A DNA stretch of 64,000 nt, taken from positions 61,049,398 through 61,113,397 of the forward strand of contig NC_063168.1 of NCBI RefSeq assembly GCF_023159225.1. The letters are read 5' to 3'. The stretch comes from Perognathus longimembris pacificus. Its lineage: Eukaryota > Chordata > Mammalia > Rodentia > Heteromyidae. The translations under genes and the position numbers were made by a program. Positions 9,494 through 21,059 of the stretch are shown here, one piece after another. Each line of letters begins with the position of its first letter. Within the stretch, counting starts at the first letter, position 1. The notes beneath the pieces were generated by a model. That model had not been told where the DNA came from and searched no databases. It saw nothing but the letters and a program-made list of their open reading frames with translations.

Positions 9494-12400
9494 ACACAGC
9501 TAAGGCAGTACTGAGGGGCAAGATCATTGCACTCAGCACCCACATTAAGAGAATGGAAGCAGAGCAGGTGAATACCCTCACGATGAAACTAAAACAACTG
9601 GAGAAACAAGAAATGACAGAATCTAAAATGACTAGGAGGGGAGAGATCACAAAGATTAAAGAAGAGATAAATCTGATTGAAAATAGAAAGACCATTCAAC
9701 AAATAAATAAGACTAAAAGCTGGTTCTTTGAGAAAATAAACAAAATTGACAGACCCCTTGCAAGACTTACAAAAAAAAGAAGAGAAGAGACTCATATTCG
9801 TAAAATCAGGGACTCCACAGGAAAAATTACAACAAGTACACACGATATTCAAACAATCATAAGGAGCTATTTCCAAAACCTCTACTCAGCAAAAAACAAT
9901 AATTCTACAGAAATGGATCAATTCTTAGAGAAGTACAAACTGCCCAAACTGAACCAAGAAGAAATAAATCAGCTAAATAAACCAATAACTTACGGTGAGA
10001 TACAGGAGGTAATCAAGAACCTCCCTACTAAGAAAAGCCCAGGCCCAGATGGATTCACCAACGAATTCTACAAAACCTTTAGTGAGGAGCTAATTCCAAT
10101 ACTCCTCAAACTCTTCCGCGAAATAGAAATGGAGGGAGAAATCCCAAACTCATTCTACGAAGCTAATATCATACTCATTCCCAAACCAGGCAAAGACCCA
10201 ACAAAAAAAGAGAACTACAGACCAATATCACTAATGAACACAGATGCAAAGCTCCTCAATAAAATATTAGCTAATAGGATCCAGAAAGTGATCAAGAATA
10301 TCATACATCATGACCAAGTAGGCTTCATCCCTCAGTCACAAGGATGGTTCAACATCCGTAAATCAATCAACGTAATTCACCACATAAACAGAACTAAAAT
10401 CAAGAATCACATTGTTATCTCAGTCGATGCCCAAAAAGCCTTTGACAAAATACAACATCCATACCTATTAAAAGCTTTGGAGAGAACAGGAATAGATGGA
10501 ACATTCCTCAAAACAATAAAAGCCATATACAACAGACCAACTGCTAATATCATATTAAATGGAGAGAAACTTAAGTCATTCCCCCTAAAATCAGGAACAA
10601 GACAAGGATGCCCACTCTCCCCACTTCTGTTCAACATAGTGCTGGAATCCCTAGCCATAGCAATAAGGCAAGAGGAGGACATCAAAGGGATCCACATCGG
10701 CAAGGAAGAAATCAAGTTATCCCTATTCGCAGACGACATGATCTTGTATCTGAAGGACCCAAAAACCTCAGTACCCAAACTCCTACACCTAATAAACCAA
10801 TTTGGCAAAGTAGCAGGATACAAAATCAACCCACAAAAGTCAGCAGCTTTTCTGTACACCAGCAATAGACAAACAGAAAAGGAAATTATGGAAACAATTC
10901 CATTTACAGTAGCCAAAAAAAGAATAAAGTACCTAGGGATCAACTTAACCAAGGACGTGACGGACCTATTCAATGAAAACTACAAAAATCTAATAAGGGA
11001 AATCAAAGAAGACACAAGGAGATGGAAAGACCTCCCATGCTCATGGGTAGGCAGAATCAATATAGTGAAAATGGCCATATTGCCCAAATTGTTATACAAA
11101 TTCAATGCAATACCTATCAAAATCCCAGCCACATTCTTCACTGAAATAGAGAAACCAATCCATAAATTCATATGGAACAGCAAAAAACCTAGAATAGCCA
11201 AAGCAATTCTAGGCAAAAAAAAGCAATGCAGGAGGTATCACAATACCTGACTTCAAGATCTACTACAAGGCCATCATAACAAAAACAGCATGGTATTGGT
11301 ATAAAAACAGATCGGAAGACCAATGGATTAGAACTGAAGACCCAGAAATAAAACCGCACTCTTACAGCCAACTGATATTCGACAAAGGAGCTAAAGATAT
11401 ACAATGGAATAAACATAGCCTCTTCAACTACTGGTGCTGGGAGAACTGGGCAGCCATATGCAGAAAACTCAAAGTAGACCCAAGCCTATCACCATGCACC
11501 AAGATCAACTCAAAATGGATCAAGGACCTCAACATCAGACCTGAATCCTTGAAACTACTGAAGGACAGAGTAGGAAAGACACTAGAACTTATAGGCACAG
11601 GAAGGAACTTCCTGAATAGAGTCCCAGGGGCACAACAAATAGGAGAAAGACTCGACAAATGGGACTACTACAAATTAAAAAGTTTCTGCACAGCTAAGGA
11701 CATAGCCACCAAAATAGAAAGACAGCCAACGATATGGGAAAGGATATTTACCAGCACAGCAACAGACAAAGGCCTGATATCGGTCATCTACAGAGAACTC
11801 AAAAAACTAAGCCCCTCCAAGCCCAATAAACCTATTAGGAAATGGGCAAAAGAGCTAAAGAGAGACTTCACAAGAGAAGATATAAAAATGGCAAAGAAAC
11901 ATATGAGGAAATGCTCAACATCCCTGCTAGTAAAGGAAATGCAAATAAAAACAACCCTGAGATACCACCTCACCCCAGTTAGAATGGCCTATACTCTGAA
12001 CTCAGGAAACAACAAATGCTGGAGGGGCTGTGGGGAAAGAGGAACCCTTCTCCATTGTTGGTGGGAGTGCAAATTAGTACAACCACTTTGGAGAACAGTA
12101 TGGAGGTTTCTCAAAAAGCTCAATATAGACCTACCCTATGACCCAGCCATACCACTCCTAGGCATCTATCCTAAACAGCAAAATCCAAGATATCAAAAAG
12201 GCATTTGTACTACCATGTTTATCGCGGCACAATTCACAATAGCTAAAATATGGAAACAACCCAGATGCCCCTCCACAGACAAATGGATCCAAAAAATATG
12301 GTACTTATACACAATGGAATACTACATAGCGATTAGGAATGGTGAAATATTGTTATTTGCAGGGAAATGGTCGGAACTCGAACAAATAATGTTGAGTGAG

Positions 12401-12686
12401 ACAAGCCTAGAACACAGAAAACAAAGGGGCATGATCTCCCTGATATATGACTGTTAACAAAGGGAGACGGAGAGACAGTAGAGACCAAGTCTGTGAATAC
12501 TGTATATGTTCTTGATACATTGTATATTGCATATATGTCAACCTGACCTAGACAAGGGATAGAAAAACAGGTTGTAAGATATCATAAGAAATGTACACAC
12601 TGCCCTACTATGTAACTGCACCCTCTTTGCACAACACCTTGTAAAAAAATTTATGTCCAATTAATAAAAATAAATAAATAAATAAA
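9494..12686 (+). mobile_element. 5'-truncated LINE-1 with 16-base target duplication
   Basis: The insertion is bounded by TAAATATGCTCCCTAA at 9478-9493 and 12687-12702, a perfect direct repeat. It contains the ORF2 portion from just after the endonuclease domain through the reverse transcriptase to the C-terminus, about 200 bases of 3' untranslated region, and an A-rich (TAAA)n end. The 5' untranslated region, ORF1 and endonuclease are absent, so it cannot be autonomous. Only one frame break is seen, so insertion is recent. Confidence 0.95.
9496..12457 (+). pseudogene. LINE-1 ORF2 remnant (reverse transcriptase, C-terminal domain)
   Basis: Two frames cover it: frame 1 from 9496 to a stop at 11248, and frame 2 from about 11215 to the stop at 12457. 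The break lies in an A8 run near 11214-11221, a probable slippage indel. Seen in order: [13 protein letters not shown], the RT core with FADDMILYL (about 10730), [12 protein letters not shown], and the C-terminal segment with a Cys-rich [14 protein letters not shown] near 12050. The endonuclease is missing and the protein would begin near the usual residue ~300. The product could not be functional as it stands. Confidence 0.93.
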
Positions 12687-12702
12687 TAAATATGCTCCCT
12701 AA

Positions 12703-13500
12703 GAGGAGCAGTTCCATGGGAAACTGTGTGTTATCACCATATGAAGTTTTGGGCAAACACAAAGCAACGAGCAACTCCCTGTTTCAAAGCAGGAAGTGTG
12801 ACCATGCACACTGACACAGGCTGTTTGTACAAGACCAAAGTCAGCCAACACAGTGAGCCACAGAGGCTGGTGTTCTAAGATATCAGTGGCTTGTGAATGA
12901 CCTGGGATCCAGTGGTAAAAACAAATTTGATTTCAGCAAAACTGTGAGTGGGCCTCACAGTTTGCATTTCTAGCAAATTCCCTAGTGATGCTAATGCTAC
13001 TGGATTTTGGACCACGCTTTTGAGCAGAATCTAAAAAGAATTATCTTCTTGTGAAAGCTGCCTTTAATCATGACAGCTGTCCCTGAAAACAAGCCAGAGA
13101 CATCTCAGAAGGGGCAGATGCAAGATGAATTTCTTCCTACTCCAGCTTCTGGGATGCTAATAACAGAACAAACACCCCCTTAAGAAGCCAACGGTGAGAA
13201 GGAGGAAAAGATCTCCCTCCTAAGACAACTTGAGTCTAAGGCTTTAGGGAACAGGCAGGAGTAAGTCAAAAGAGATGTGTCTCAGCCCTGGAAACAGTGC
13301 TGCTCCTCATCTGGGTTATCTCCTTATTCTCTGGCTACTTGTCCACACCGTAGCCAAGAATAGGGAAGATATAATTTTTTTTTTAATTTTAAAAGACAGC
13401 ATTTACTCATTGTGTGTGAGAAACAAAAAAACTACATGGCTATTGAAAATTAATTTTCTCATCATAATTTCTTTCTCTCCTCCCTCCCTCTCTCCTCTCT
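12703..13500. other. intergenic spacer between two opposed L1 copies
   Basis: Single-copy-looking sequence, then a C/T-rich tract (13467-13505). No gene features. Confidence 0.5.
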
Positions 13501-13509
13501 TCTTTTTCT

Positions 13510-14183
13510 TTTTTTTATAATTTATTTATTAAGTCAACAAAAATTTTTGACAAGGTGTTGTGCAAAAGGGATACAGTTACATAGTAGGGTAGTGTGTGCA
13601 TTTCTTGTGATATCTTACACCCTGTTTTTCTTTCCCTTCCCGAGGTCAGGTAGACATATATACAATACACAGTGTACCAAAAACATATACAGTAGCCACG
13701 TGGCCTACGCCAAAGGAAATTCACCTAGGGCTTTAAATGTAATGTCAGCAATAGGGTTTGCGTCTCCTTGTCTTATATGAATGTACATACATAGCTTTTG
13801 AGCTATTGTGATACACTGAGAGGTCTATTTTTGACCTTTATATGTTGAGTAGTTGTTTGGTTTTAGTTACATAATGTAGGGCACTGACCCAAACCTGTGG
13901 GCAAGACCATTTGAGAAGAAGTTTTTGGTTTCACAGACCTGGTCTCTACTGTCTCCCCCTCCCCGCACCTTAACAGTCATATATCAAGGCGATTATGCCC
14001 CTTTGTTTTCTGTGTTCTAGGCTTGTCTCGCTCAACATTATTTGTTCAAGTTCTGACCATTTCCCTGCGAATACCAATATTTCACCATTCCTAATCGCTA
14101 TGTAGTATAAGTACCCTATTTTTTGGATCCATTCATCTGTGGAGGGGCATCTGGGTTGTTTCCATATTTTGGCTATTGTGAAT
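13510..14183 (-). mobile_element. LINE-1 3' end fragment, inverted relative to the L1 at 9494
   Basis: The plus strand starts with a T-rich tail and then reads as the reverse complement of the L1 3' region at about 12200-12660. Examples are the reverse complement of the TTGTTATTTGCAGGGAAATGG area and of GGCACAATTCACAATAGC. It stops abruptly at 14183 (5' truncation). A variant C-rich track and small changes show it is a different, older copy. Target duplications were not found. Confidence 0.88.
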
Positions 14184-14640
14184 TCCTACTGAGCTCTTGA
14201 TCTTTTTCCTTATTGATTTCTAGAAGATGTTTTCATGGAAATGAGATTATATCATGCGTGGAGCTCCCATACTGTTGATTTTGCTTCTGATCATAGTGGT
14301 TTTACCTCATTTGTTTTCTCCATGCTCCCTTCACATTTGGGTGTGGCTCAGTGGTAGAGTGCCTGCCTTGAAGAAGAACGAAGGAGAAACAGGAGGAGGA
14401 GGAGCCTGGGGAATAACTTAGAGGACATTGCTTAGGGAACCCAGTGAATGGAACTGTTTCAAGAACCATGGCGTAGTTCAGTATATAGGAAAAAGAGTAA
14501 AACAAGACCACAGAAATCCACAGGTTTGACAAATTGGAGGCCATTAGTAACCTCAGCAGGGAAGCTTTTATTTATTTGTTGTTTTCAGAAAGGGTCTTGA
14601 GGCCAGGCTGGCCTCAAACTTATGACCTTCCTCTCTTAAC
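14184..14640. other. intergenic with an ID fragment and a B1 relic
   Basis: GTGGCTCAGTGGTAGAGTGC at about 14342-14370 is a short ID-like piece. 14585-14625 (GGTCTTGAGGCCAGGCTGGC) is an inverted B1 relic. The rest is unassigned. Confidence 0.5.
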
Positions 14641-14645
14641 CTCTT

Positions 14646-14853
14646 TTTTTTTTTTTTTTTGGCCAGTCCTGGGCCTTGGACTCAGGGCCTGAGCACTGTC
14701 CCTGGCTTCTTCCAGCTCAAGGCTAGCACTCTGCCACCTGAGCCACAGCGCCGCTTCTGGCCGTTTTCTGTATATGTGGTGCTGGGGAATGGAACCTAGG
14801 GCCTCGTGTATCCGAGGCAGGCACTCTTGCCACTAGGCTATATCCCCAGCCCT
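14646..14853 (-). mobile_element. IDL-Geo SINE
   Basis: Young inverted copy with target duplication CTCTCTTAACCTCTT at 14631-14645 and 14854-14868. Confidence 0.95.
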
Positions 14854-14988
14854 CTCTCTTAACCTCTTAACCAAGGCCATTTTAGAGGTCAGGCTGAGTT
14901 GGGCGCTTGGTTGGAATATGTTAGTGGAGATAGCAACAACAGAGAGTTCTTCTAGAAGATTGGAAGTGTAACTCTGGTAGAGCACGTT

Positions 14989-15028
14989 CACGCGCGTGTA
15001 TGTGTGCGTGCGCACGCACACACACACT
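14989..15028. repeat. alternating purine-pyrimidine tract with 22-base palindrome
   Basis: CACGCGCGTGTATG then 15001-15022, a perfect palindrome centred on TGCGCA, then (CA)n. Such tracts favour Z-DNA or cruciforms. Confidence 0.85.
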
Positions 15029-15994
15029 GATGGGGGAAGAGAACAATTCTTAAAGTTTTCTACATGGGTGGCTAGATGGGAACTTAGACCCAAGGGACTT
15101 TGTTTTAAACAGGAGCTGGCATTCTAGAGAGTGTTGACATGCTGGTGTAAATCAGAAAATGACTCAGGAAAGAGAGAAAAGCTAGCATGCAAAGCAAGCA
15201 TGCTAGGAATGAGGCCTTTAGAAGGGACAATGAGGGTGTGACAGGGCACCCACAGGAGACAGGCTTCTAAGGGAGAAGTTACTACATGGTGAGTATGGCC
15301 ATAGCAGCTAGAAACCCATGGGGGTGGGAGTTAGTAGGAAGAGGGAATATCCTGCCTGGTGGCACTTGTTTTGTTCATGAAGTATGAGTGGAAGGCAAAC
15401 TGGGAGGTTCTGAGGAGAAAAAGAAGATCGGAAATAAATATTTTAGAATGTAGGAAAGAAACACAGAGAAATGCCCCAGAGTGATAAATGCTTGCTGGAG
15501 ATTTTTGGTGGAAAATTTCAAGGGAGCCAGTGAACACAGTGGCGTGTTTACGGTAGCCATGTTCAGGTAAGGTGTGGAGGGAGAAGAGTGGGTTGGGATT
15601 GGCTTGGCTTCACATTTTGTGGAATAAAAACAACAGAGAAGAGTTAAAGTAACAGCAACATAATAGTGGACCAGAGCTGGAGAGAGGAAGCAAGGACATG
15701 AGGAAAATGGCTAGCAAACCAGAAGAAGGTAGAATGAATTACAGGTTAGTACAAGATTGAAGAGACTGAATCATAAACAGTGGCCTAGGTGAAATTGGAG
15801 AATAGGGAATAGGGATCAACATATCAAACCACAAGACTTGAAATAGAGATTCTGGAAATGGTGTGGTTATTGGTGGTGACGAGGTGAAGGGCATAACTGG
15901 AGGAGAAGGTGGTTATAGGGAGGTAATAAAAAACTGGGATCCAGAGGTTGGGAAAATCAAACAGTCTAAATATTGAAAGGTGACAAGAACAGGG
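15029..15994. other. intergenic, no gene seen
   Basis: Purine-rich single-copy-looking sequence. No SINE, no splice-framed coding stretch and no recognised repeat. Confidence 0.5.
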
Positions 15995-15997
15995 AGG

Positions 15998-16262
15998 GAG
16001 CTGGGTGCTGGTGGTTCACGCCTGCAAGTCTAGCTACTAGGAGGCTGAGATCTGAGGATTACAGTTTGAATCCAGCCCAGGCAGGAAAGCCCATGAGACT
16101 CTGACCTCTAATTAAGGATCCCCTAACCCTGCCCCCCACCTCAAAAAAAGCCAGAAGTGGAACTAAGGCTCAAGTGGTAAAAACAACAATAACAACAACA
16201 ACAACAACAAAACACCTTAGGGACAGCATCCAGGCACTGAGTTCATGTCCCAGGACTACCAT
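15998..16262 (+). mobile_element. B1-Geo composite SINE with (CAA)n expansion
   Basis: GGAGCTGGGTGCTGGTGG head. The tail is interrupted by an AACAACAAC run at 16183-16210, then resumes with TAGGGACAGC and GAGTTCATGTCCCAGGAC. Confidence 0.78.
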
Positions 16263-17590
16263 CACCACCACCACCCCCCCCAAAAAAAGAAAGAAAAAGA
16301 ATAAGGAGGGAAGGGAACTGGGGTGCCAAAGTCTTTCTGGGGAGTCTTCAGGGAATGACTTGGGGATTAGGAGAAATCGCCACCAATAAGGCTATCAGGG
16401 ACAAATCAGCTGGCACAAATTTTAAAGGGCTGGTGTTCTTTAAATTGGAGGGAGGTGCAACAGTTAGCAAACAGCACTAAGGAGTAAGATAGGCACCTAC
16501 TCACTCCACGTCCATCCAAGAAACTAGGGCCTGGTCAGTCCTGGGGCCTAGTCAGTCCCTTTCATACTAGTGAACTTAGCAGAGAAAGGCTGGTTGAAGT
16601 ACTGTTGTCAATTGCTTGTACCATTTTTAGCTCTTGTTGAAGTCATTTCTGTCACCGCCTTTGGCTCTGCTTCATGAGGAAACCCTTCCTTGACTTCATT
16701 TGTTTCCTTTAGTGTCCTGAGTCATTGGAGTGAACTGTAGCATTCTGTAACTTAGTAACAGTGCGGTGTTCCATTCAGGACAGGTTACCAAGGTCTCTCA
16801 GACTAGGGTGACACATCAGGAATTTAGAAGATGGTCATTTTTTCCTAGGAGGCTATGGCCATCCACCGGCTCGGAGATGGCAAGGCAGGAGGCCTTCCTT
16901 GGTGTGTCTGCAGGAGTGGTCCTTCTCTGAGACCCACTGTGGCTACGAGGTGACCCTTCTAAGGCCTAACAACTGATGGGGCAGGCCCAGGGTCTTCTTT
17001 AAGAGAACCCATTGGGGCCTGTTTGTGGTGAGTTTCCTCAAGAAATCTCAAGATTACGGTGTTGGTCCGAGACTCCCAAGTGAGGAAGACTTGTCTCCAC
17101 CATGATCCTTGTTCAAGAGGGAAAGTATGACATTTGCATGGTTTCATGGCTCCTGAGAGGATAAGGGACTGAGGGACCATTGTGGCTAGCATCTTCCCAT
17201 TCCCACATTGTTTTACTAGTCCTTAATGGACCCCTGATATCATTCATCTCTGAAGACCAAGCCTCCGCATGTGAGGGAGAGCAGGAGAGATGAAATCCTC
17301 CTTCCAGATTCAAGAGGTGTTGCAAACATAAAGTACTGTGACCTGGAGCTTCTGAGAAATCCATGCAGTTACTTAAAGGAAGGTGCAGGTGACAATCCGA
17401 CTGCACAGCCAGGACTTTGGGAGACAGCTAGTCCCAATCTGGAGGTAAGGGTGTGTGCCACGCCTGTAGATAGGAGAGTCTTCCAAATGCCTGGGACAAC
17501 ACGGAGAAGAGAAACTCAACAGGAAGAGATTTCATGAACAGGGACCCTTTTTGCCACGGTAGGCACCAGCATGCTCCAGACTAAATAGTG
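16263..17590. other. intergenic, no gene seen
   Basis: Largely single-copy. Overlapping frames of 77-97 codons at 16959-17537 on both strands lack domains and splice context. I cannot assign a function. Confidence 0.45.
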
Positions 17591-17599
17591 TTGTTTTAG

Positions 17600-17745
17600 T
17601 CAGTTGTGGGCTTGAACTCAGGGCCTAGGCTGTCCTTGAGTTCTTTTGATCAAGGCTAGTGCTCTACCAGTTTAAGCCACAGTTCCACTTCAGGTTTTCT
17701 AGTGGTATGGGAAGAGTCTCACAAGGACTTTTTGCCTGGGTAAAT
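17600..17745 (-). mobile_element. B1-Geo SINE fragment
   Basis: GGGCTTGAACTCAGGGCCTA ... GCCACAGTTCCACTTCAGG, truncated in the head. Confidence 0.7.
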
Positions 17746-17814
17746 AGGATTTCTAAGGGCCTTAATGGAGCTGAATGGAGCTGACCTTTTTTTTTTTAAC
17801 CAAAAACTGGTTCA

Positions 17815-17888
17815 AGGCATGTCTCAAGTGGTTGAGTACTTGCCTGGCAAGCGCAAGGCCCTGAGTTCAAACCCCAATACTGAATAAA
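17815..17888 (+). mobile_element. solitary ID-like monomer
   Basis: TCTCAAGTGGTTGAGTACTT followed by GCAAGGCCCTGAGTTCAAAC. It has Geo-type box regions without the Geo insertion and no head or partner. Confidence 0.65.
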
Positions 17889-17936
17889 AGACTGGCTCAC
17901 AGAATACAACTGTAGTGATAAAACATGTCATCTATA

Positions 17937-18136
17937 GGGCTGGGGATATAGCCTAGTGGCAAGAGTGCCTGCCTCGGATACACGAGGCCCTAGGTTCAAT
18001 TCCCCAGCACCACATATACAGAAAATGGCCAGAAGCGGCGCTGTGGCTCAAGTGGCAGAGTGCTAGCCTTGAGCGGGAAGAAGCCAGGGACAGTGCTCAG
18101 GCCCTGAGTCCAAGGCCCAGGACTGGCCAAAAAAAA
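17937..18136 (+). mobile_element. IDL-Geo SINE
   Basis: Young copy (AGCCTAGTGGCAAGAGTGCC head, GAGCGGGAAGAAGCC variant tail). Target duplication AAACATGTCATCTATAG on both sides. Confidence 0.95.
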
Positions 18137-18154
18137 AACATGTCATCTATAGGA

Positions 18155-18541
18155 AGTTGAAAGAAATTTCTATTTTTGCTCTGTCTAGTGCCCTTGACAG
18201 ACCTAAAAGCTTGGCACAATCTACAATTTATACTTTTAAAAAAAGTTTTAAGAAACCAGCAAGTGCATATAAAAATAGATTTTAAAATAAGCAGTTTATC
18301 TTCTGCTTTATTTAAACAGAGATTTAAGGGATGGGAAGTATGGAGATACTTAACTGGGTTAGGATAATTATAAGCCAGCCATCATGAATCATTAGAAACC
18401 TAGCCTACCCTCTCCCTCACTCCTCAGGGGAAAAAAAAATCCTTCCTGGTATAGGAGTTTCCTGCAAACGGCAAACGTTTTCACTGGCAAATCACACAAT
18501 TTTCCTGTCAGTTCACTGTGGCGATGTCTAGGAATGTGTTT
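18155..18541. other. intergenic, no gene seen
   Basis: AT-rich single-copy-looking sequence without recognisable features. Confidence 0.5.
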
Positions 18542-18549
18542 ACAATCTG

Positions 18550-18766
18550 GTGTTTTTTTTTGTTTTTGTTTTTGCCAGTCCTGGGCCTTGAACTCAGAGC
18601 CTGAGCACTGTCCCTGGCTTCTTTTTGCTCAAGGCTAGCACTCTGCCACTTGAGCCACAGCACCACTTCTGGCCGTTCTCTATATATGTGGTGCTGGGGA
18701 ATCGAACCCAGGGCTTCAATATATAGGATGCAAGCACTCTTGACACTAGGCCATATTCACAGCCCC
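18550..18766 (-). mobile_element. IDL-Geo SINE
   Basis: Inverted copy with (TTTTTG)n tail. Target duplication ACAATCTG at 18542-18549 and 18767-18774. Confidence 0.92.
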
Positions 18767-18774
18767 ACAATCTG

Positions 18775-19247
18775 TGTTTAAAAATTAGCCTTTACAATGC
18801 CATTATTAACACAGAGAGATAAGGGTGAACACAGTAAGGGCAATCTGACTCCATGGTCGTTCTCCATTCAGGGCAGTGATGACTCAAGTCAGTAGTGTGA
18901 TCACTCGGGAAGGTCATGAACACTTTAGGAAAGATGCCATTTCTCCAGACTTCTTCATAGGAGAGGGCAAACATCCAGCCGGAGAGTGTTCACAAAGATC
19001 GCCATCACCTCAGCTATCTTCATGACAGGCAGTCATTCACCAAGCTTTACTCTCTCTGTGTTCCTGCTTTATTTCTGTAATCATGACCAAGTGCAGTGTT
19101 TAGTGTCCCTCTATAAAAGGGGAGTCATGTTCAATGTGTGCTTGGTCAGGAGGTAAGTCAGACACCCACAGAATCTTAGCTTTACTGGTTTATCAGTTAG
19201 AAAAACAAAACAAAACAAAACCCACTCTATCATCTGTTACTTATTTG
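18775..19247. other. intergenic, no gene seen
   Basis: Single-copy-looking; ends with an AACAAAACAAAAC run. Confidence 0.5.
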
Positions 19248-19251
19248 TTTA

Positions 19252-19501
19252 TTTTTGTGCCAGCAGTATGAGGGCATAAACTCAGGGCCTGGGCACTGTC
19301 CCTGAACTTTTTTTGCTCAAGGCTAGTACTCTGCCACTTGAACTACAGCTCCACTTCTGTTTTTTTTTTTTTTTTTCTGTGGTTTGTTGGAGACATGAGT
19401 CTCATAGCAGACTTTGCTGCCTGTGTTGGCTTCAAACCGTAATCCTTAGAGTTCAGCCTCCTAAGTAGCTAGTATTACTGGTATGAGCTACCGGCATCCA
19501 A
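19252..19501 (-). mobile_element. B1-Geo composite SINE
   Basis: Tail GCCAGCAGTATGAGGGC, an internal T18 tract replacing part of the linker, then head CTAAGTAGCTAGTATTAC. Confidence 0.78.
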
Positions 19502-19519
19502 CTTTTATTTGTTTTTCAT

Positions 19520-19645
19520 CATTATTATTTTGAGATAGGCTCTCTCTTTTTTTTTTTTTTAGCTTAGGCTGACCTAGAACCTGTGATTCTCCTGCCCCCA
19601 CCTCCTGAGTGCTGGGATTACAAGCATGTCTACTATGCCAGACTA
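19520..19645 (-). mobile_element. B1-like SINE
   Basis: TTTGAGATAGGCTCTCTC ... CTCCTGAGTGCTGGGATTAC is a monomeric inverted 7SL-derived element without a Geo tail. Confidence 0.75.
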
Positions 19646-19653
19646 TAATAATG

Positions 19654-19856
19654 ATTTTTTTTTTGCCAGTCCTGGTGCTTGAACTCAGGGCCTGAGCACT
19701 GTCCCTGGATTCTTTTTCTGCTCAAAGCTAGCACTGTACCACTTGAGCCACAGCACCACTTCTGGCTTTTTCTGATTTATGTGGTACTGAGGACTAGAAC
19801 CCAGGGCTTCATGCATGCTAGGCAGGCACTCTACCACTAAGCCACCTTCCCATCCT
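19654..19856 (-). mobile_element. IDL-Geo SINE
   Basis: GCCAGTCCTGGTGCTTGAAC to AAGCCACCTTCCCATCC; imperfect duplication ATAATGATTT / ATAGTGATTT around it. Confidence 0.88.
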
Positions 19857-20084
19857 ACAATAGTGATTTTGATTGCGAGAAAAGGCAAACTGGAAAGGCC
19901 AAAGAAACACAGGTGCCACCCAAAGGGTGGGGGATAAAAAGTGGGTGAGGTAAGAGTCCCAGAAGCTTGGGAAAGGCTGTGGAAGTAGAACTCAGACTTT
20001 AGAGGAAAGAGCTCCTTAATAGTTGGTACTGGCATCTTTTTTTATTGTTCTTTTCTTTTCTATCTTCCTTAATTTCTTTTTCTT

Positions 20085-20400
20085 TTTGTGGTGCAGTCTT
20101 TGAGTGTGAACTCCTGCTGTCCTTGAGCTTCTTTTGCTCAGAGCTTGATCTACTACTGGTTTTCTGCTGGTTAATTGGACTTGGATTTGTTTCGGCAATT
20201 TGTCTGTCTGGGCTGGCTTCAAACCATGATCCTCAGATCTCAGCCTCCAGAGTAGCTAGGATTACAGGCGGTGCCCGGCTTGTTTTGTTTTTCTTTGGAT
20301 GGGGTCCCTACGCAGCCACGGGCTAGCCTATGGCCTCTGGACCCTCCAGCCTCAATCCTTAGTACTAGGATTACAAGCATACACCACCACACCCCGCTGA
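20085..20400 (-). mobile_element. B1-Geo composite followed by a B1 relic
   Basis: 20085-20280 is tail plus 7SL-like head (CAGCCTCCAGAGTAGCTAGG). 20283-20400 is a second inverted B1 (GGGGTCCCTACGCAGCC ... ACTAGGATTACAAGC). Confidence 0.7.
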
Positions 20401-20801
20401 CAATGCAATCTTCTAACAGACGCAATAAAGTCTTGTTGTGAGAGAAAGGAAAAAGCTGGAAAGGAGAGTGAAGTGTAGCTGCCAGGATAAATACCTGTCA
20501 CCACCTTAGCACCCTGGCACTGAAAAAAACAACAAAAAACAAGCTCCTCCCATCCTGTGGGCTTCCTCTAGTGCCCTCTACTGGTGAAGGGGCTTAAAGT
20601 ATATTTCATATATAATAAATAATATCCTATAATATAATCATACAATTATATATGATGCTATATAGATGTAGATGTCATCATAAAACCCATGTTTGGAAAG
20701 GAGGAGGGGAGGGAAGGAAGTGAAGGGAATATGATAAAGGGGGTGAACTTGTCCAAAGAATACTACACATCTATGAAATTTTGCACAATAAAATTGCCTT
20801 G

Positions 20802-21011
20802 CCGGCTGGGGATATGGCCTAGTGGCAACAGTGGTTGCCTCTTATACATGAAGCCCTGGGTTCAATTCCCCAGCACCACATATACAGAAAATGGCCAGAA
20901 GTGGCGCTGTGGCTCAAGTGGCAGAGTGCTAGCCTTGAGCAAAAAGAAGCCAGGGACAGCGCTCAGGCCCTGAGTCCAAGCTCCAGGACTGGCAATAAAA
21001 ATAAAAATAAA
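20802..21011 (+). mobile_element. IDL-Geo SINE
   Basis: Young copy with (AAAAT)n tail. Target duplication AATAAAATTGCCTTG at 20787-20801 and 21012-21026. Confidence 0.95.
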
Positions 21012-21059
21012 AATAAAATTGCCTTGTATTATTCAAAAAAAAAAAACAAAACAAAACAG

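Noticed and set aside
6691..14197. Shared CCTACTGAGCTCTT at 6691 and 14184 next to two L1 pieces
   Set aside because: Only 14 bases with no flanking continuation; it could be chance or a common target preference. No model needs it.
16959..17537. Clustered frames of 77-97 codons on both strands
   Set aside because: No domain, no splice framing and no codon pattern distinguishes them from chance.
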